Assembly: GCA_020854035.1 (NCBI GenBank)
Contig: JADZGE010000075.1
Coordinates: 1-50,875, forward strand
Direction of reading: 5' to 3'
Length of the DNA stretch: 50,875 bases
Source: Burkholderiales bacterium
GTDB taxonomy: Bacteria > Pseudomonadota > Gammaproteobacteria > Burkholderiales > SG8-41
The position numbers and the translations under genes are program-made. This document shows, piece by piece, positions 1 through 7,888 of this stretch (its first letter is position 1; every line of letters starts with the position of its first letter). The notes beneath the pieces were generated by a model, which made no database searches, was not told where the DNA came from, and worked only from the letters and a program-made list of their open reading frames with translations.

Positions 1-1557
1 AGCGTTCAGGGGGTTCAAGCCTCTGCGCTCTGAAGGTGAAACGAGTTCGCGTCGATAAACGCGCTGTGGGCTGGTACTTTCGGTGAGTTTCTCATACCGT
101 TTCCGGCATGACCCTGTCGGAAAGAGTGGGGCGGCTCACCCGAGAGGCACTGCAGTCGCGCAGCAAGGACGAGCTCATTGATCTGGTTCTGGCGCTGGTC
201 CCGCTGGTCGAGCGGGTGGCGGCTCTGGAACGGGAAGTGGCGCAGTTGAAAGCGCGGCTCGCGCAGAACTCGCAGAACTCCTCGAAGCCGCCTTCCACGG
301 ACCCGCCCGGAACGCAACGCTCGCCAAAGGAACCCAGTGGGCGCGCTCCCGGCGGTCAGCCCGGCCATCCCGGGACATCGCGACGGTTGGCGACGAAGGT
401 GGACGCGGTGGTGGAACTGAAGCCGGCGCGGTGCGGGCGTTGCGGTCGGGCCTTGAAGGGAGCTGACCCGCACCCGCACCGCCATCAAGTAACCGAACTG
501 CCGCCGGTGGTGCCGCACATCACGGAATACCGGCGGCACACGCTGGTCTGCGGGGGCTGTGGGCATGAAACCCGCGCGGGCCTGCCCGAAGGGGTGGTGG
601 GACAGTTCGGGCCGCGGCTGCTGGCCACTGTGGGGCTGTTGACCGGTGCGTATCATTTGACCAAACGCACGGCGCAAGAGGTGTTGCGCGACCTGTTCGC
701 AGTGCGCATGTCGTTGGGCGCGGTGAGCGGTGCCGAACGAACCGTGAGTGCGGCCTTGGCTGCCGCGGTGAGCGAGGCACATGAATGGACGCAGCAGCAG
801 CGTAGTGCTCACGCCGACGAGACGGGCTGGCGCGAGCGGCGGCGTCTGGCCTGGCTGTGGGTGATGGCCACGCGGCTGGTCACGGTGTTCAAGGTCCACG
901 CCCGGCGCAATCGGGAAGCGGCGCGCGCGCTGCTCGGTCGCTTCCACGGGGTGCTGCATTCGGACCGCTGGGCGGCGTACAACATCCATACCGGGATGCG
1001 CCAATTGTGCTGGGCGCATTTGCTGCGCGATTTCACGGCCATGAGCGAGGCCGGTGGCCAGGCCACCCGGATCGGGCGCCGGCTGCTGCGCCGGGCCAAG
1101 CGCGTGCTCAAGCGCTGGCATCGCGTGCGCGACGGCACCTGGAGCCGGAAGCGATTCTTCCGTTGCACCGCGTATCTGCGCAGGAAGATCGAACGCGACT
1201 TGGCCGCGGGGGCACAGTGCGGTCATGCCAAGACCGAACACACCTGCCGCCGCATCCTGAAATTCTCCACGGCGTTGTGGACGTTCGCCCAAAAACCAGG
1301 CGTGGAGCCCACCAACAACGCGCCCAAGCGCGCCATCCGTCCAGCGGTGCTCTGGCGCAAGCGCAGCTTCGGCACCCACAGCGAGAGCGGCAGCCGCTTC
1401 GCGGAGCGCATGTTGACCACATTCATGACGCTCAAGCAGCAACAGCGTCCGATCGTGGACCATGTCCGGGAAGCTTGCCAAGCCTTCCTCCAAGGTCACA
1501 GAGCGCCATCTCTCCTGCCGATTTCGAGATAAGGGCCGCGATCCCCTGAACGGTTAC
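1..1557 (+). mobile_element. IS66-family insertion sequence (single-ORF type)
   Basis: The element contains one IS66-type transposase gene. Its ends are inverted repeats: CGTTCAGGGG at 3-12 pairs with CCCCTGAACG at 1543-1552. Extending the right end gives GTAACCGTTCAGGGG when read inward from 1557. GTAA is the usual IS66 terminus, so the left end probably lies 3 bases before the window. No tnpA or tnpB accessory ORFs are present, which fits the ISBst12-like subgroup carrying only the large transposase. The 8 bases after the right end, GAAAATCC at 1558-1565, would be the target duplication; the left copy is outside the window. Seen: repeats and gene. Inferred: exact left border. Confidence 0.88.
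108..1532 (+). CDS. IS66 family transposase
   Basis: This is the large TnpC-type transposase of an IS66 element, which catalyses cut and rejoining of the element ends. The 474-residue protein has the full family layout. A leucine-rich coiled coil (about 30-55) leads into the NSSKPPSTD motif and a basic Gly/Pro stretch. A zinc-binding region with paired CxxC motifs (CGRC, CGGC) follows at about 108-150. A DDE catalytic core comes next: Asp in HADETGW (about 236), Asp in LHSDRWAAY (about 286) and Glu in VEPTNNAPKR (about 400). No frameshift or internal stop is visible, so the enzyme looks intact. The start is about 100 bp inside the left inverted repeat. Confidence 0.95.
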   Translation: MTLSERVGRLTREALQSRSKDELIDLVLALVPLVERVAALEREVAQLKARLAQNSQNSSKPPSTDPPGTQRSPKEPSGRAPGGQPGHPGTSRRLATKVDAVVELKPARCGRCGRALKGADPHPHRHQVTELPPVVPHITEYRRHTLVCGGCGHETRAGLPEGVVGQFGPRLLATVGLLTGAYHLTKRTAQEVLRDLFAVRMSLGAVSGAERTVSAALAAAVSEAHEWTQQQRSAHADETGWRERRRLAWLWVMATRLVTVFKVHARRNREAARALLGRFHGVLHSDRWAAYNIHTGMRQLCWAHLLRDFTAMSEAGGQATRIGRRLLRRAKRVLKRWHRVRDGTWSRKRFFRCTAYLRRKIERDLAAGAQCGHAKTEHTCRRILKFSTALWTFAQKPGVEPTNNAPKRAIRPAVLWRKRSFGTHSESGSRFAERMLTTFMTLKQQQRPIVDHVREACQAFLQGHRAPSLLPISR

Positions 1558-1720
1558 GAAAATCCCAAGCCGGGCAGGCCGCCCGGAGGGCCCAGGCAGT
1601 CCGCGGCAGCCGGCGCGCTGCAGCCTCCCCGTCCGGGTTATTGGGCGCTGCGGGCTCCACTCGCCAGGCCCATCACCGAAGTGTCGGCGCCTGGCGCTCG
1701 CGGCCCGCGGCGGCCGCCTG

Positions 1721-1726
1721 TAGACT
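1721..1726 (+). promoter_or_regulatory. -10 box (TAGACT) directly before rlmJ
   Basis: TAGACT ends 7 nt before the rlmJ ATG, so transcription would begin at or next to the start codon and the mRNA would be leaderless. No Shine-Dalgarno sequence lies between them and no convincing -35 is seen. The same TAnnnT-N7-start spacing recurs at three other genes in the window. Confidence 0.4.
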
Positions 1727-1733
1727 GCCGGCC

Positions 1734-2576
1734 ATGCTCGCCTACCGTCATCTCTTCCACGCCGGGGGCTACGCCGACGTCTTCAAGCACGCGCTCCTCG
1801 CGCAGCTCGTGCTCTGCCTGAAGGCGAAGGTCAAACCCTTCCTCTACCTCGACACCCACGCCGGCGCGGGTCTCTACGACCTCGCGCACCCGTGGGCGCG
1901 GAAGAACCGGGAGTATCTCGGCGGTATCGCGCGCATCCGCGAACGCGCCGACGCGCCGCCGGCGCTCGCGCCCTACCTCCACGCGGTGCACACCGCGAAT
2001 CCCGACGGGAGGCTGCGCCGCTACCCCGGCTCACCGCTCATCGTGCGTGCTCTCATCCGGGGGAACGACCGGATGGCGTTGACGGAACTCAACCGCACGG
2101 ACTGCGAGTCGCTCGCGGCGCTCTTCTCGGGAGACCGTCGCGTGCAGGTGCGGCTGATGGACGGCTTTGATGCGCTGAAGGCGTTCCTGCCGCCCCGGGA
2201 GCGGCGCGGGCTCGTTCTCATCGATTCCTCGTTCGACCGCGCGCGCGAGTTCGACCGCGTGAAGCGCGCGTTCGCGCAGGCGCACCGCCGGTTCGCGACC
2301 GGCGTCCACGCGCTGTGGTATCCCCACATCGGCGAACCGGTGATCGCCGCGCTCGAACGCGGCATCGCGGCGACCGGGATGCGCAAGGTCCTGCAACTCG
2401 ACCTCGCGGTGCGCGCGCGCCACACGGGCGCGGGTCTTGCGGGCTGCGGCATGCTGATCGCGAATCCGCCGTTCGGCTTCGAGGCAACGGCACGCTCGCT
2501 TCTCCAGTGGTTGTGGCCCGCCCTCTCACCGGAAGGCGAAGGGAGCTGGCGCGCGCGCTGGCTCGTGCCGGAGTAG
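1734..2576 (+). CDS. rlmJ: 23S rRNA (adenine(2030)-N6)-methyltransferase RlmJ
   Basis: RlmJ uses S-adenosylmethionine to methylate N6 of A2030 in 23S rRNA. The 280-residue product has the length of the E. coli enzyme. It opens with the family signature MLAYRHLFHAGGYADVFKH, which fixes the start at 1734 although the reading frame is open further upstream. The SAM-binding motif DTHAGAG is at 40-46. The catalytic aspartate is at residue 164, the same number as in E. coli, but the usual DPPY motif reads DSSF here. There is no ribosome binding site; a TAGACT box sits 7 nt before the ATG. The gene follows the IS66 element by about 175 bp and appears intact. Confidence 0.93.
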   Translation: MLAYRHLFHAGGYADVFKHALLAQLVLCLKAKVKPFLYLDTHAGAGLYDLAHPWARKNREYLGGIARIRERADAPPALAPYLHAVHTANPDGRLRRYPGSPLIVRALIRGNDRMALTELNRTDCESLAALFSGDRRVQVRLMDGFDALKAFLPPRERRGLVLIDSSFDRAREFDRVKRAFAQAHRRFATGVHALWYPHIGEPVIAALERGIAATGMRKVLQLDLAVRARHTGAGLAGCGMLIANPPFGFEATARSLLQWLWPALSPEGEGSWRARWLVPE

Positions 2577-2627
2577 ATCGCGCCCCGCCGGCGGCCGCGA
2601 CGCCGCGGTACACGGCCGAGTCCCGAC

Positions 2628-3314
2628 TTGATCAGCATTCTCACCTCCAACAGCTCGCGCACGGTGCTCGACGCGCTGTCGGTCCCGTTCGCGCAATCGA
2701 GCGGAGAGCGCTACTCGGTCGTATTCGACTCGGCGCGGACCATGCTCCAGCGCATCCGGTCCGGCGAATCCGGGGACCTGGTGATACTGGAATCCCACGT
2801 TGTCGCCGACCTTGAGAAGGCCGCCATCGTCCGTGCGGGCACTCGGCGTGCCTTCGCGCGATCGCGGGTCGGTGTCGCGGTGCGCGCAGGCGCCCCCTGG
2901 CCCGACATATCCAGCGTCGAGGCCTTCCGGCGCGCCATGCTGGCCGCGCCGTCGGTCGCCCACACGGTGCACGGCGCGAGCGGGCGCTACGTACCGGTCC
3001 TTTTCGACCGGCTCGGCATCGCTGCCGCCATGAAGCCGAAGACCGTCACGCGGCCCGGCGGCTACATCGGCGGCGTGGTGGTTTCAGGAGAGGCCGAGCT
3101 CGCGGTGCAGCAGATCGTCGAACTGAAAGCCGTCCCCGGCCTCGACATCGTGGGCCCGCTGCCGGACGAGATCCAGAAGGTATTCGAGACCTCGGCGGGC
3201 ACCTTCTCCGGCTCGTCACGGCCCGCCGAGGCCGAAGCGCTGCTGCGCTTTCTTCTTGCGCCCGCCAATGCGGGAGCGTTTACCTGGGTCGGACTGGAGC
3301 AGATGGGACAGTGA
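2628..3314 (+). CDS. ModA-like substrate-binding domain protein, no signal peptide
   Basis: The 228-residue protein resembles molybdate-type (PBP2) extracellular solute-binding proteins. It has an SNSSRTVLDALSVPF opening typical of the first ligand loop, the VILESHVVADLEK segment, and a C-terminal EAEALLRFLLAP helix like that which closes ModA proteins. Unusually, no signal peptide or lipobox precedes the domain: the start (TTG at 2628) leads straight into the first beta strand. It may act in the cytoplasm or have lost its leader. No modBC-like permease or ATPase genes are adjacent. The ligand is unknown. It lies 51 bp downstream of rlmJ on the same strand. Confidence 0.75.
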   Translation: MISILTSNSSRTVLDALSVPFAQSSGERYSVVFDSARTMLQRIRSGESGDLVILESHVVADLEKAAIVRAGTRRAFARSRVGVAVRAGAPWPDISSVEAFRRAMLAAPSVAHTVHGASGRYVPVLFDRLGIAAAMKPKTVTRPGGYIGGVVVSGEAELAVQQIVELKAVPGLDIVGPLPDEIQKVFETSAGTFSGSSRPAEAEALLRFLLAPANAGAFTWVGLEQMGQ

Positions 3315-3422
3315 CCGGCTGGCGGCCGGCGGCTCGATCAGACCTCTCCCCCTCCTACCGAAGTGCTCCATTCGCCATTGGTAGCGGAGCGGCGCCAGCC
3401 TTCACCCCTTCATCCTTCCGCC

Positions 3423-3863
3423 TCACGCCTCCTTCCTCGGCAGCGACATCCACGTCGAAGTCGCGTAGGCGATCATCTCGCCTTTCTCGTCCACCAGTTC
3501 CGAACGCAGGTAGGAGAGAGTGCGGCCGTGGCGCAGGAAGCGGCCCGTGGCGGTGACGCGACCCGAGCGTGCCGCCTTGAGGTACTGGATCTTGATCTCC
3601 ACCGTGGTGCCGGCCCCGCTCCTGCGATGCAGGAGATGGCCCATCGATATGTCGAGCACGAAGGCGATCACCCCGCCGTGCAACCCGCCCTGCGGGTTGA
3701 ACATGAAATCCTCGAGGTCGAAGGAGATGCGGCACTCGTCCCCGGCATACTCGAACTCCATCCCGAAGAGCCGGGTGAGAAAGAACTTCCCGAAATCCTG
3801 CTCGTGCGTCGCGAGCGCGCGCTCGAAAGCGACCCGCGCGGCGGCCTCATCGACCTTCTTCAC
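3423..3863 (-). CDS. PaaI-type HotDog thioesterase
   Basis: This is a 146-residue single-domain HotDog protein. Such proteins usually hydrolyse acyl- or aryl-CoA thioesters in the cytoplasm as dimers or tetramers. The PaaI/YdiI signature FNPQGGLHGGVIAFVLDISMG spans about residues 55-75, with the His-Gly-Gly turn and an acidic residue (Asp71) on the central helix, both typical of the active site. Beta strands follow (VEIKIQYLKAARSG, SYLRSELVDEKGEMIAYA). The gene lies 35 bp downstream of a DUF1330 gene on the same strand and probably shares its transcript. The substrate cannot be read from the sequence. Confidence 0.85.
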   Translation of the reverse strand: MKKVDEAAARVAFERALATHEQDFGKFFLTRLFGMEFEYAGDECRISFDLEDFMFNPQGGLHGGVIAFVLDISMGHLLHRRSGAGTTVEIKIQYLKAARSGRVTATGRFLRHGRTLSYLRSELVDEKGEMIAYATSTWMSLPRKEA

Positions 3864-3898
3864 TCGTCACCCGGAATTCTACGCTGCGCATTCATCGT

Positions 3899-4195
3899 TC
3901 ACGCGACTCCCTCCACGATCCGCATGTCGCGCTCGACCGAATCCTTGCCGAGCACCTTCAGCGCTTCCTGGTATGCGGGCCCGTCGTGCGTCGCGCTCGC
4001 CTGCGCGACGCTGTCGAACTCGATCACCACTACGCGCTGCATCAGGCCGGCTTCGTACGCTCTTGCCGCGCTGCCGCGCACGAGGAACCTGCCGCCCGCC
4101 GCCTGGATCGCCGGGCCCGCGAGCCTCGCGTAGGCGGCGAGTGCGTCGGGGTTCTTGATGGAACGGTAGCACGCGATCCAGTAGGCCTTGGCCAT
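3899..4195 (-). CDS. DUF1330 family protein
   Basis: A 98-residue dimeric alpha/beta-barrel protein of the DUF1330 type, recognised from MAKAYWIACYRSIKNPDAL at the start, GGRFLVRG in the middle and VVVIEFDSVAQA further on. Family members are small cytoplasmic proteins without an assigned reaction. The reading frame is open further upstream, but the ATG at 4195 is preferred because GGGGAG lies just before it and homologues begin with M-x-K-x-Y. It heads a probable two-gene unit with the HotDog thioesterase. A TGATAGAGT extended -10 box lies about 30 nt upstream. Confidence 0.85.
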   Translation of the reverse strand: MAKAYWIACYRSIKNPDALAAYARLAGPAIQAAGGRFLVRGSAARAYEAGLMQRVVVIEFDSVAQASATHDGPAYQEALKVLGKDSVERDMRIVEGVA

Positions 4196-4224
4196 GACGG
4201 TACTCCCCGATGTCGAAAACGCGC

Positions 4225-4233
4225 ACTCTATCA
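4225..4233 (-). promoter_or_regulatory. extended -10 promoter element for the DUF1330/thioesterase unit
   Basis: On the minus strand the sequence reads TGATAGAGT, matching the extended -10 form TGnTAnnnT. It is followed by about 24 nt and then the GGGGAG ribosome binding site. No clear -35 hexamer is seen, which is normal for extended -10 promoters. Confidence 0.35.
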
Positions 4234-4478
4234 TTGCCGGCGGCTTCGGGCGGCGCGGGGCGTTCCGCTTTCCGGAAGGCTCGCCCGCCCTCGCCATCGC
4301 GCTGCGCTGAACGGCGTGACGCGCGAGGACGGACGAAGGACGGCCGGTGCCTAGCCCCGGCGACTGACGGGCCACGGCCGGCGGGCGGCAACGGGCAGAT
4401 GGCGGGCGGCTCCTCGGAACCCCAGTCCGGCGCGTTTCACGAGGACGGCGCTGCGCGCGCGACAGCGCATGCGCGTGC

Positions 4479-5030
4479 TCACGCGCCCCGCGCCGGCGCC
4501 CGCGGCTTGCGGGCGTGGACCTCGTCGAACCGGCGCTCCAGCTCAGGGTGCGTACCCCGCAGTCCGTCGACCACCTTTTTCGCCCACTCGAAGTACTGCT
4601 GCCGGCGCTCGAGCGGCCAGCCCGCCGGCGGGTGGCCGACCATGTCGCGCAGGTTGCAGATCTTGTCGGCGAGCTTCACGAGACGAGCGCGCTCGCTCGA
4701 ATGCCGCGCCTTCGATTCCTGCAGGCGCTTGCGGGATTCCTTCCTCAGCCACTTCACGTCGGTCAGCTCGAGCACGATGTCGGCGACCTCGTCGCCGAAC
4801 TCGCCGCGCAGCTCCTGCCACGTCGTCCGGGTGTCCTCGATGGTGTCATGCAGCAGCGCCGCGGCGATCACCGTCGGGTCGGTGACGCCCCCCTCGCGCG
4901 CGAGCACGTTCGCGAGCGCGATGGGGTGATTGATGTAGGGAGAAGCGCCCGCGTCCTTGCGCCGCTGGTCGCGGTGCTTCGACGCCGCGAACTCGAGCGC
5001 TTTCAGTATGAGCCAGGTGTCCTCCTTCAT
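4479..5030 (-). CDS. HD-domain phosphohydrolase, MESH1/SpoT-hydrolase-like
   Basis: The 183-residue protein is a stand-alone HD domain like the hydrolase half of RelA/SpoT and the MESH1 family, which remove pyrophosphate from (p)ppGpp or phosphate from NADPH. Seen are H19 in SKHRDQRRK followed by PYINHP, the HDTIEDT motif (H61, D62, E65, D66), and D122 in KLADKICNLRDM. No synthetase, TGS or ACT domain is attached. The gene is divergent from an alpha/beta hydrolase. There is no Shine-Dalgarno sequence; TAAGAT ends exactly 7 nt before the ATG, suggesting a leaderless mRNA. The family is sure; the in vivo substrate is inferred. Confidence 0.85.
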   Translation of the reverse strand: MKEDTWLILKALEFAASKHRDQRRKDAGASPYINHPIALANVLAREGGVTDPTVIAAALLHDTIEDTRTTWQELRGEFGDEVADIVLELTDVKWLRKESRKRLQESKARHSSERARLVKLADKICNLRDMVGHPPAGWPLERRQQYFEWAKKVVDGLRGTHPELERRFDEVHARKPRAPARGA

Positions 5031-5037
5031 GCCGGCA

Positions 5038-5043
5038 ATCTTA
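5038..5043 (-). promoter_or_regulatory. -10 box (TAAGAT) 7 nt before the HD-domain gene start
   Basis: TAAGAT on the minus strand is separated by 7 nt from the ATG at 5030. The region where the -35 would fall lies inside a perfect inverted repeat at 5055-5076. Confidence 0.4.
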
Positions 5044-5054
5044 CGTGGCCGGCG

Positions 5055-5082
5055 CCCCGGGCGGAAGCGCCCGGGGTAGAAT
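5055..5082 (+). promoter_or_regulatory. perfect 9-bp inverted repeat abutting a TAGAAT -10 box
   Basis: CCCCGGGCG at 5055-5063 pairs perfectly with CGCCCGGGG at 5068-5076 around a GAAG loop. TAGAAT follows immediately at 5077-5082, a good -10 for the plus-strand hydrolase at 5108. The repeat occupies the -35 positions of both divergent promoters, so it may be an operator for a repressor or activator, or form an RNA or DNA hairpin. The regulator is unknown. Confidence 0.45.
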
Positions 5083-5107
5083 CGGCCGCTCGCGAAAGGA
5101 GGCCCCC

Positions 5108-6361
5108 ATGGGGAACGAACCGAGGCTGCCGTCCCGCATCCACGGCGGGGTGAGCGTGAAGCGCTGGACGGAGCAGCGCTGGCTCATCGACAACGTGATC
5201 CGCGCCGTGGGCGTCGACTGGGACCAGCCGCGCACCGTGAGCTACAACGCGCCGTGCGGCCCGGAGGCGAACGCCGACTTCGCGGCGATCCGCGCCCGCG
5301 TGCAGAAGTATGCCGACATCTCGCCTGCCTTCGAAGCGGTCGCGCGGCGCCGGGAAGCGCAGGCGCGCGCGGCGGAGGAAGCCGGTGCGACGGTGACGGC
5401 CCGGCAGAACTGGTTCATGGCGGCGGTGCACTACGCGGCCTCGCAGTGGACCTTCGACGAGACCTGCGCGAAGAACCTGGAACTGAACGCCCGCAAGCGC
5501 GAGTGCTACACGCGCTACGCCGCGCTCGCCGAGCACCGCGTCGAGGCGGCCTGGGTGCCGTGCGGTGGCGGATCGCTGCCGGGCTGGTTTCACCTGCCCC
5601 CGGGTTACGACGGCGGGCGAATCCCGGCCGTCGTCTCCATTCCCGGCATGGACGGCTTCAAGGAGGGCAGCGTCGCGATCTACGGCGATCGCTGGCTCAC
5701 GCGCGGCATCGCGGTGCTGACGGTCGAGGGCCCCGGGCAGTCGGAGGCCGCCGTGCTCGACATCCCGGTGACGATGGCGGGCTGGACGGAAGCCGGGCCG
5801 GCGATGCTGGCGTGGCTGCTGCGGCGTCCCGAGATCGATCCGGCGAAGATCGGACTGGTCGGCCAGAGCTTCGGCTCCTTCTTCGGCACCATCGCGTGCG
5901 CCGCCGAGCCGCGCTATGCGGCCTGCGCGGTCACCGCAAGCTGCCTCGAACCCGGGCACCACACGATCTTCGAGGAGGCTTCGCCCACGTTCAAGCGCCG
6001 TTTCATGTGGATGTCCGGCTACGCCGACGAAGCGCAATTCGACGCGTTCCGCAAGACCCTCACCTGGGAAGGTCATGCGGAGAGAATACGGGCGCCCTAC
6101 CTGTGCGTGGCCGGCGAGGCCGACGAACTCTCTCCGCTCGAACACACGGAACGGCTCTTCCGCACGCTCAGCGGGCCGCGCCAGCTCGTCGTCTACCAGG
6201 ATTCGCGCCACTCGGTCGGCAACGTGCCCTCGACCAACCTCGGCCCGCACCCGCAGACACTGGTGGCGGACTGGATGAAAGCGCGGCTGGAGGGCAAGCC
6301 CCCGGCGAGCGAGCGCTGGTTCGTCGAGGCCGGCGGGCGGGTGGTCAGGGCACCCCTATGA
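5108..6361 (+). CDS. alpha/beta hydrolase (FrsA/DPH-hydrolase-like)
   Basis: The 417-residue protein has an N-terminal helical region (about 1-130) and an alpha/beta-hydrolase core, the layout of the FrsA/2,6-dihydropseudooxynicotine hydrolase group that cleaves C-C or ester bonds. PAVVSIPGMDGFKEG contributes the oxyanion region, GQSFG carries the nucleophile at about Ser254, and HSVGN near 365-370 fits the catalytic His. The ATG at 5108 is fixed by a strong AAAGGAGG 5 nt upstream. No signal peptide is seen. It is divergent from the HD-domain gene and separated by a perfect inverted repeat. The substrate is unknown. Confidence 0.87.
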   Translation: MGNEPRLPSRIHGGVSVKRWTEQRWLIDNVIRAVGVDWDQPRTVSYNAPCGPEANADFAAIRARVQKYADISPAFEAVARRREAQARAAEEAGATVTARQNWFMAAVHYAASQWTFDETCAKNLELNARKRECYTRYAALAEHRVEAAWVPCGGGSLPGWFHLPPGYDGGRIPAVVSIPGMDGFKEGSVAIYGDRWLTRGIAVLTVEGPGQSEAAVLDIPVTMAGWTEAGPAMLAWLLRRPEIDPAKIGLVGQSFGSFFGTIACAAEPRYAACAVTASCLEPGHHTIFEEASPTFKRRFMWMSGYADEAQFDAFRKTLTWEGHAERIRAPYLCVAGEADELSPLEHTERLFRTLSGPRQLVVYQDSRHSVGNVPSTNLGPHPQTLVADWMKARLEGKPPASERWFVEAGGRVVRAPL

Positions 6362-6471
6362 TGGTGACGAGCTGCGCGGTGGCGACCTGCGTGTGCCGCC
6401 ACCATGCCGGGCCCGATTGAAGTCGCACGCGCAGTCACGCTGCCGCCGATTCGCCTGAGAACCGCGAGATC

Positions 6472-7092
6472 ATGACCGGCACCGATTCGAACTCGTCGCT
6501 CCGGGAGACCTGGAACTCCCGTTCGATCTCGCGCGAGGAACTCGCCAGCCTCCCCATCCGCCGGCACGAAGGCGAGGTGCAACTCGTCGCGACGATCGAG
6601 GAGCTGGAGCGCGCGCGGGAGGACATCCTGAGCGAGCGCGTGGTCGGCTTCGACACCGAAACCCGCCCGGCGTTCAGGCCAGGCGTATCCTACCCGCCGT
6701 GCCTTCTCCAGGCGGCGACGGCGCGGGCGGTGTACCTGTTCCGCTTCGAGGTACCGGGCGTGCACGCCATGCTCGCGGGACTGCTCGAGGATGAGCGCAT
6801 CGTGAAGGCGGGGATCGCGACCGGCGACGATCTGCGCGGGCTGAAGCAGGTCTTCGCGTTCGTGGCCCGCAACGTCGTCGACCTCGGCGTCGTCGCGCGG
6901 CGCTCGGGCATGGGCCAGACGGGACTGCGCAACCTCGCGGGAATCTTCCTCGGCTTCCGCATTCCCAAGGGTGCCCGCACCACCAACTGGGCGCTCCCGC
7001 GCCTTACCCCGGCGCAGATTACCTACGCCGCCACGGATGCCTGGGCGTGCCGCGAACTCTACTTGTGCTTCGAGCGGAAGGGATTGCTGTAA
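6472..7092 (+). CDS. DEDDy 3'-5' exonuclease domain protein (RNase D-like)
   Basis: A 206-residue cytoplasmic protein with one DnaQ-like 3'-5' exonuclease domain. All acidic residues for two-metal catalysis are visible: D61 and E63 in GFDTETRPAF, D120 in GDDLRGL, and Y185 and D189 in YAATDAW. The YxxxD spacing puts it in the DEDDy group with RNase D and the WRN exonuclease domain. HRDC domains are absent, so it is the short 'exonuclease domain only' type. Substrate (RNA or DNA) cannot be decided here. It is convergent with the YCII gene, with a stem-loop in the gap. Confidence 0.88.
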   Translation: MTGTDSNSSLRETWNSRSISREELASLPIRRHEGEVQLVATIEELERAREDILSERVVGFDTETRPAFRPGVSYPPCLLQAATARAVYLFRFEVPGVHAMLAGLLEDERIVKAGIATGDDLRGLKQVFAFVARNVVDLGVVARRSGMGQTGLRNLAGIFLGFRIPKGARTTNWALPRLTPAQITYAATDAWACRELYLCFERKGLL

Positions 7093-7110
7093 GGCCGAGC
7101 GCCCACGAAA

Positions 7111-7153
7111 AGCCTTGCGGGGGTCTTTCCCCGGAGCTGACCCCCCAACGGCT
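7111..7153. terminator. stem-loop between convergent genes, possible terminator
   Basis: GGGGGTC (7119-7125) pairs with GACCCCC (7139-7145), and an outer AGCC/GGCT pair (7111-7114 with 7150-7153) extends the stem across a small internal loop. It lies between the ends of two converging genes. There is no T-tract on either strand, so an intrinsic terminator is uncertain. Confidence 0.35.
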
Positions 7154-7833
7154 CAGTCGCCGAATACCCACCGGTAGATCCGCGAATCGGCCTGGTATCC
7201 GCCGTTCGCGGCGAACGGCTCGTTGTTCCAGAAGGATTCGGCCGCCGCGCGGTCGGGCAGTTCGAGCAGCAACGCGGTGCCGACGTTCTCCGTTCCGTCC
7301 GGCGAGCGCAGCGGCCCGCGGAAGATGAAGCTCGCCTCGTAGCCCTTGAAGTACGACTCGTGCGAGTGCAGGTGCTTCGCGAAGAACGGCGCCGCATCGG
7401 GGATCTTCGACCCGGTGCAGAAATACTGCTGCATCCCCTTGCGCCGGTAGTCGGCGGCGCGCCGCAGAAAGCTGTTCGACCAGCGGCGGATGTCGGTCCG
7501 ATCGTAGACGCCCGCCCGGCTCAAGGGATCGTTCGCGATGAAGGCCTCGGCGCCCGCGCGGTCGTCGAGCTGGACGAACCAGGTGGTCGCAAGCGTCGCC
7601 GAGGCGTCGTCGGACACGATGTGCCCGTAACCGATCAGCCGCTCGCCGAGCGTCTTCGCATAGTCCCTCTGGGCAGCGAGGCTGGCGACGCGCGTGCCTG
7701 CCCGACCCGCGCCGTCCCAGCCGTAGATCACCCACTGCGCCGGCTTCTGCCTGTAGTACTGCCGCAGCGCCTCACCGGCGAGTCCGTATCGCGGGTCGCC
7801 GGGCAGGTAGCCGCCCGCCTCGCCTTGGGTCAT
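7153..7833 (-). CDS. tandem YCII-related domain protein
   Basis: The 226-residue protein contains two copies of a YCII-like dimeric alpha/beta-barrel domain, roughly residues 25-115 and 125-226. The two copies end in related segments, FIANDPLSRAGVYDRTDIRRW and the later FWNNEPFAANGGYQADSRIY stretch, showing internal duplication. Such domains occur in small hydrolase- or lyase-like proteins, but no activity is assigned for the duplicated form. The ATG at 7833 is chosen because GGGAGGA lies 5 nt upstream, although the frame is open for 12 more codons. No signal peptide is seen. It follows the cyclase-family gene by 55 bp on the same strand, so the two are probably co-transcribed. Confidence 0.78.
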   Translation of the reverse strand: MTQGEAGGYLPGDPRYGLAGEALRQYYRQKPAQWVIYGWDGAGRAGTRVASLAAQRDYAKTLGERLIGYGHIVSDDASATLATTWFVQLDDRAGAEAFIANDPLSRAGVYDRTDIRRWSNSFLRRAADYRRKGMQQYFCTGSKIPDAAPFFAKHLHSHESYFKGYEASFIFRGPLRSPDGTENVGTALLLELPDRAAAESFWNNEPFAANGGYQADSRIYRWVFGD

Positions 7834-7888
7834 CGATTCCTCCCTCTCGGTCTCCCCATCGCCCATCACCCGTCACCGATCACGCGGT

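Noticed and set aside
15..1499. Long minus-strand ORF (494 aa) opposite the transposase
   Set aside because: Antisense shadow of a high-GC gene; no family features, while the plus frame is a clear IS66 transposase.
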